From Chloroflexota bacterium (GTDB lineage: Bacteria > Chloroflexota > UBA5177 > JANWHV01), in the NCBI GenBank assembly GCA_028287725.1, contig JAQBPC010000305.1, forward strand, positions 1 through 16,774: a stretch of 16,774 bases of DNA. The letters are read 5' to 3'. The translations under genes and the position numbers were made by a program. Below are positions 16,166 to 16,774 of this stretch, one piece after another. The notes below the pieces were generated by a model, which saw only the letters and a list, made by a program, of their open reading frames with translations, did no database searches and was not told the DNA's origin. The first letter of the stretch is position 1; each line of letters begins with the position of its first letter.

Positions 16166-16774
16166 CTAGCGCGACCGGACCGTCATTTTGTGGCGTCTCT
16201 CGTAGCTCAATTGTTGTAATGACTCCAGAAAATCTCGGTACCTCTCCGCAGTCAGCGACCAACCAGGAACAGCGCCACCTTGCTGCCCGCGCAGGCGTGC
16301 TGCTTTCCGTATGGCTGCGACTAGTGCTTCGGGATCAGCCGGTTCAGTTACTACAGTATTCTGATAACCGTATGTGGTGACCGACTCAACCAAGCCACCT
16401 ACCGCCGTAACGACGACCGGCAGCCCATAGTTCATGGCTACGTGGAGTGGCCCACTTTGTGAAGCACGCTTGTATGGCAGCACCACGACGTCGGCGCCGC
16501 CGAAGATCGCCTCAACTTCGTCGTCGGATACGTAGCGATTGATGAACGTAATGCGGTTCCGGTAAGGGCTGCGGTCGATTAATTCGCCGGGCAACTCCCA
16601 CCTCTCCCAGGTCTCACCAACGACGGTCAACCAGTAGAGGTTGATTTCATGCGGCGGTATGGCATTGAACGCCCGGATTAGGTCATCCACCCCTTTGTAT
16701 GGTCGGATGACGCCAAAGTACAGCAAGTTGCAACACTCATCAGGCGCCTCACGCCAGCGTTTGCCTTTGCGGTA
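16166..16774 (-). CDS. Glycosyltransferase, C-terminal GT-B domain (partial, N-terminus beyond window)
   Basis: The frame is open from the right edge, with no stop in the 16 codons before LLYFGVIRPYKGV, so the gene begins outside the window and the TTG at 16726 is internal. The 202 visible residues form the donor-binding Rossmann half of a GT4-like enzyme: LYFGVIRPYKGVDDLI, ITFINRYVSDDEVEAIF, DVVVLPYKRASQSG and AMNYGLPVVVTAVGG. The acidic pair of the common EX7E motif is replaced by a SQSGPLH segment, as in GT4 subgroups related to mannosyl- or glucuronosyl-type transferases, but the subgroup is not fixed. It lies 4 nt upstream of the next transferase gene. Confidence 0.9.
   Translation of the reverse strand, partial: YRKGKRWREAPDECCNLLYFGVIRPYKGVDDLIRAFNAIPPHEINLYWLTVVGETWERWELPGELIDRSPYRNRITFINRYVSDDEVEAIFGGADVVVLPYKRASQSGPLHVAMNYGLPVVVTAVGGLVESVTTYGYQNTVVTEPADPEALVAAIRKAARLRGQQGGAVPGWSLTAERYRDFLESLQQLSYERRHKMTVRSR

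Overview
All genes in this window read from the minus strand, so transcription runs from right (16774) to left (1), and the genes are packed like one operon. The locus joins surface-glycan export machinery (three cytoplasmic-type glycosyltransferases, a polytopic GT-C-like membrane protein, a DUF1616 membrane protein and a MOP/Wzx-type flippase) to a short natural-product block (amino-acid racemase family protein and a two-module nonribosomal peptide synthetase), followed by a secreted clan GH-A glycosidase. The gene set (DUF1616 protein next to a GT-C-like protein, GT4 enzymes, secreted glycosidase) would fit a Chloroflexota or similar soil bacterium. That is an impression from gene content only, and nothing here fixes the taxonomy.

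Layout in transcription order: partial glycosyltransferase (runs off the right edge to 16166); GT4 glycosyltransferase (16161-15070, 4 nt gap); 114 nt gap; GT-C-like membrane protein (14955-12664, C-terminal reading frame doubtful); DUF1616 protein (12655-11741, 8 nt gap); GT4 glycosyltransferase (11744-10509, ATGA overlap); flippase (10501-9086, 7 nt gap); 69 nt gap with a small inverted repeat; racemase (9016-8249); 47 nt gap; NRPS (8201-1350); 92 nt gap; secreted glycosidase (GTG start at 1257, runs off the left edge). The last gene has its stop outside the window.

The NRPS is the most distinctive gene. It begins with only the C-terminal half of a condensation domain, then runs A1-PCP1-C2-A2-PCP2-TE. 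A2 carries a valine-type pocket, A1 an unusual one, and the terminal thioesterase has cysteine where serine is usual. Base composition changes sharply inside the gene: about 50% GC in the sampled part of A1, against 65-80% in lines sampled downstream of about 6100. This suggests the downstream part was recombined in. One reading is that a dipeptide-like product is made and either attached to, or exported with, the glycan built by the neighbouring enzymes. That link is inferred from context. No MbtH protein, phosphopantetheinyl transferase, regulator, tRNA, rRNA, CRISPR array or insertion sequence was recognised.
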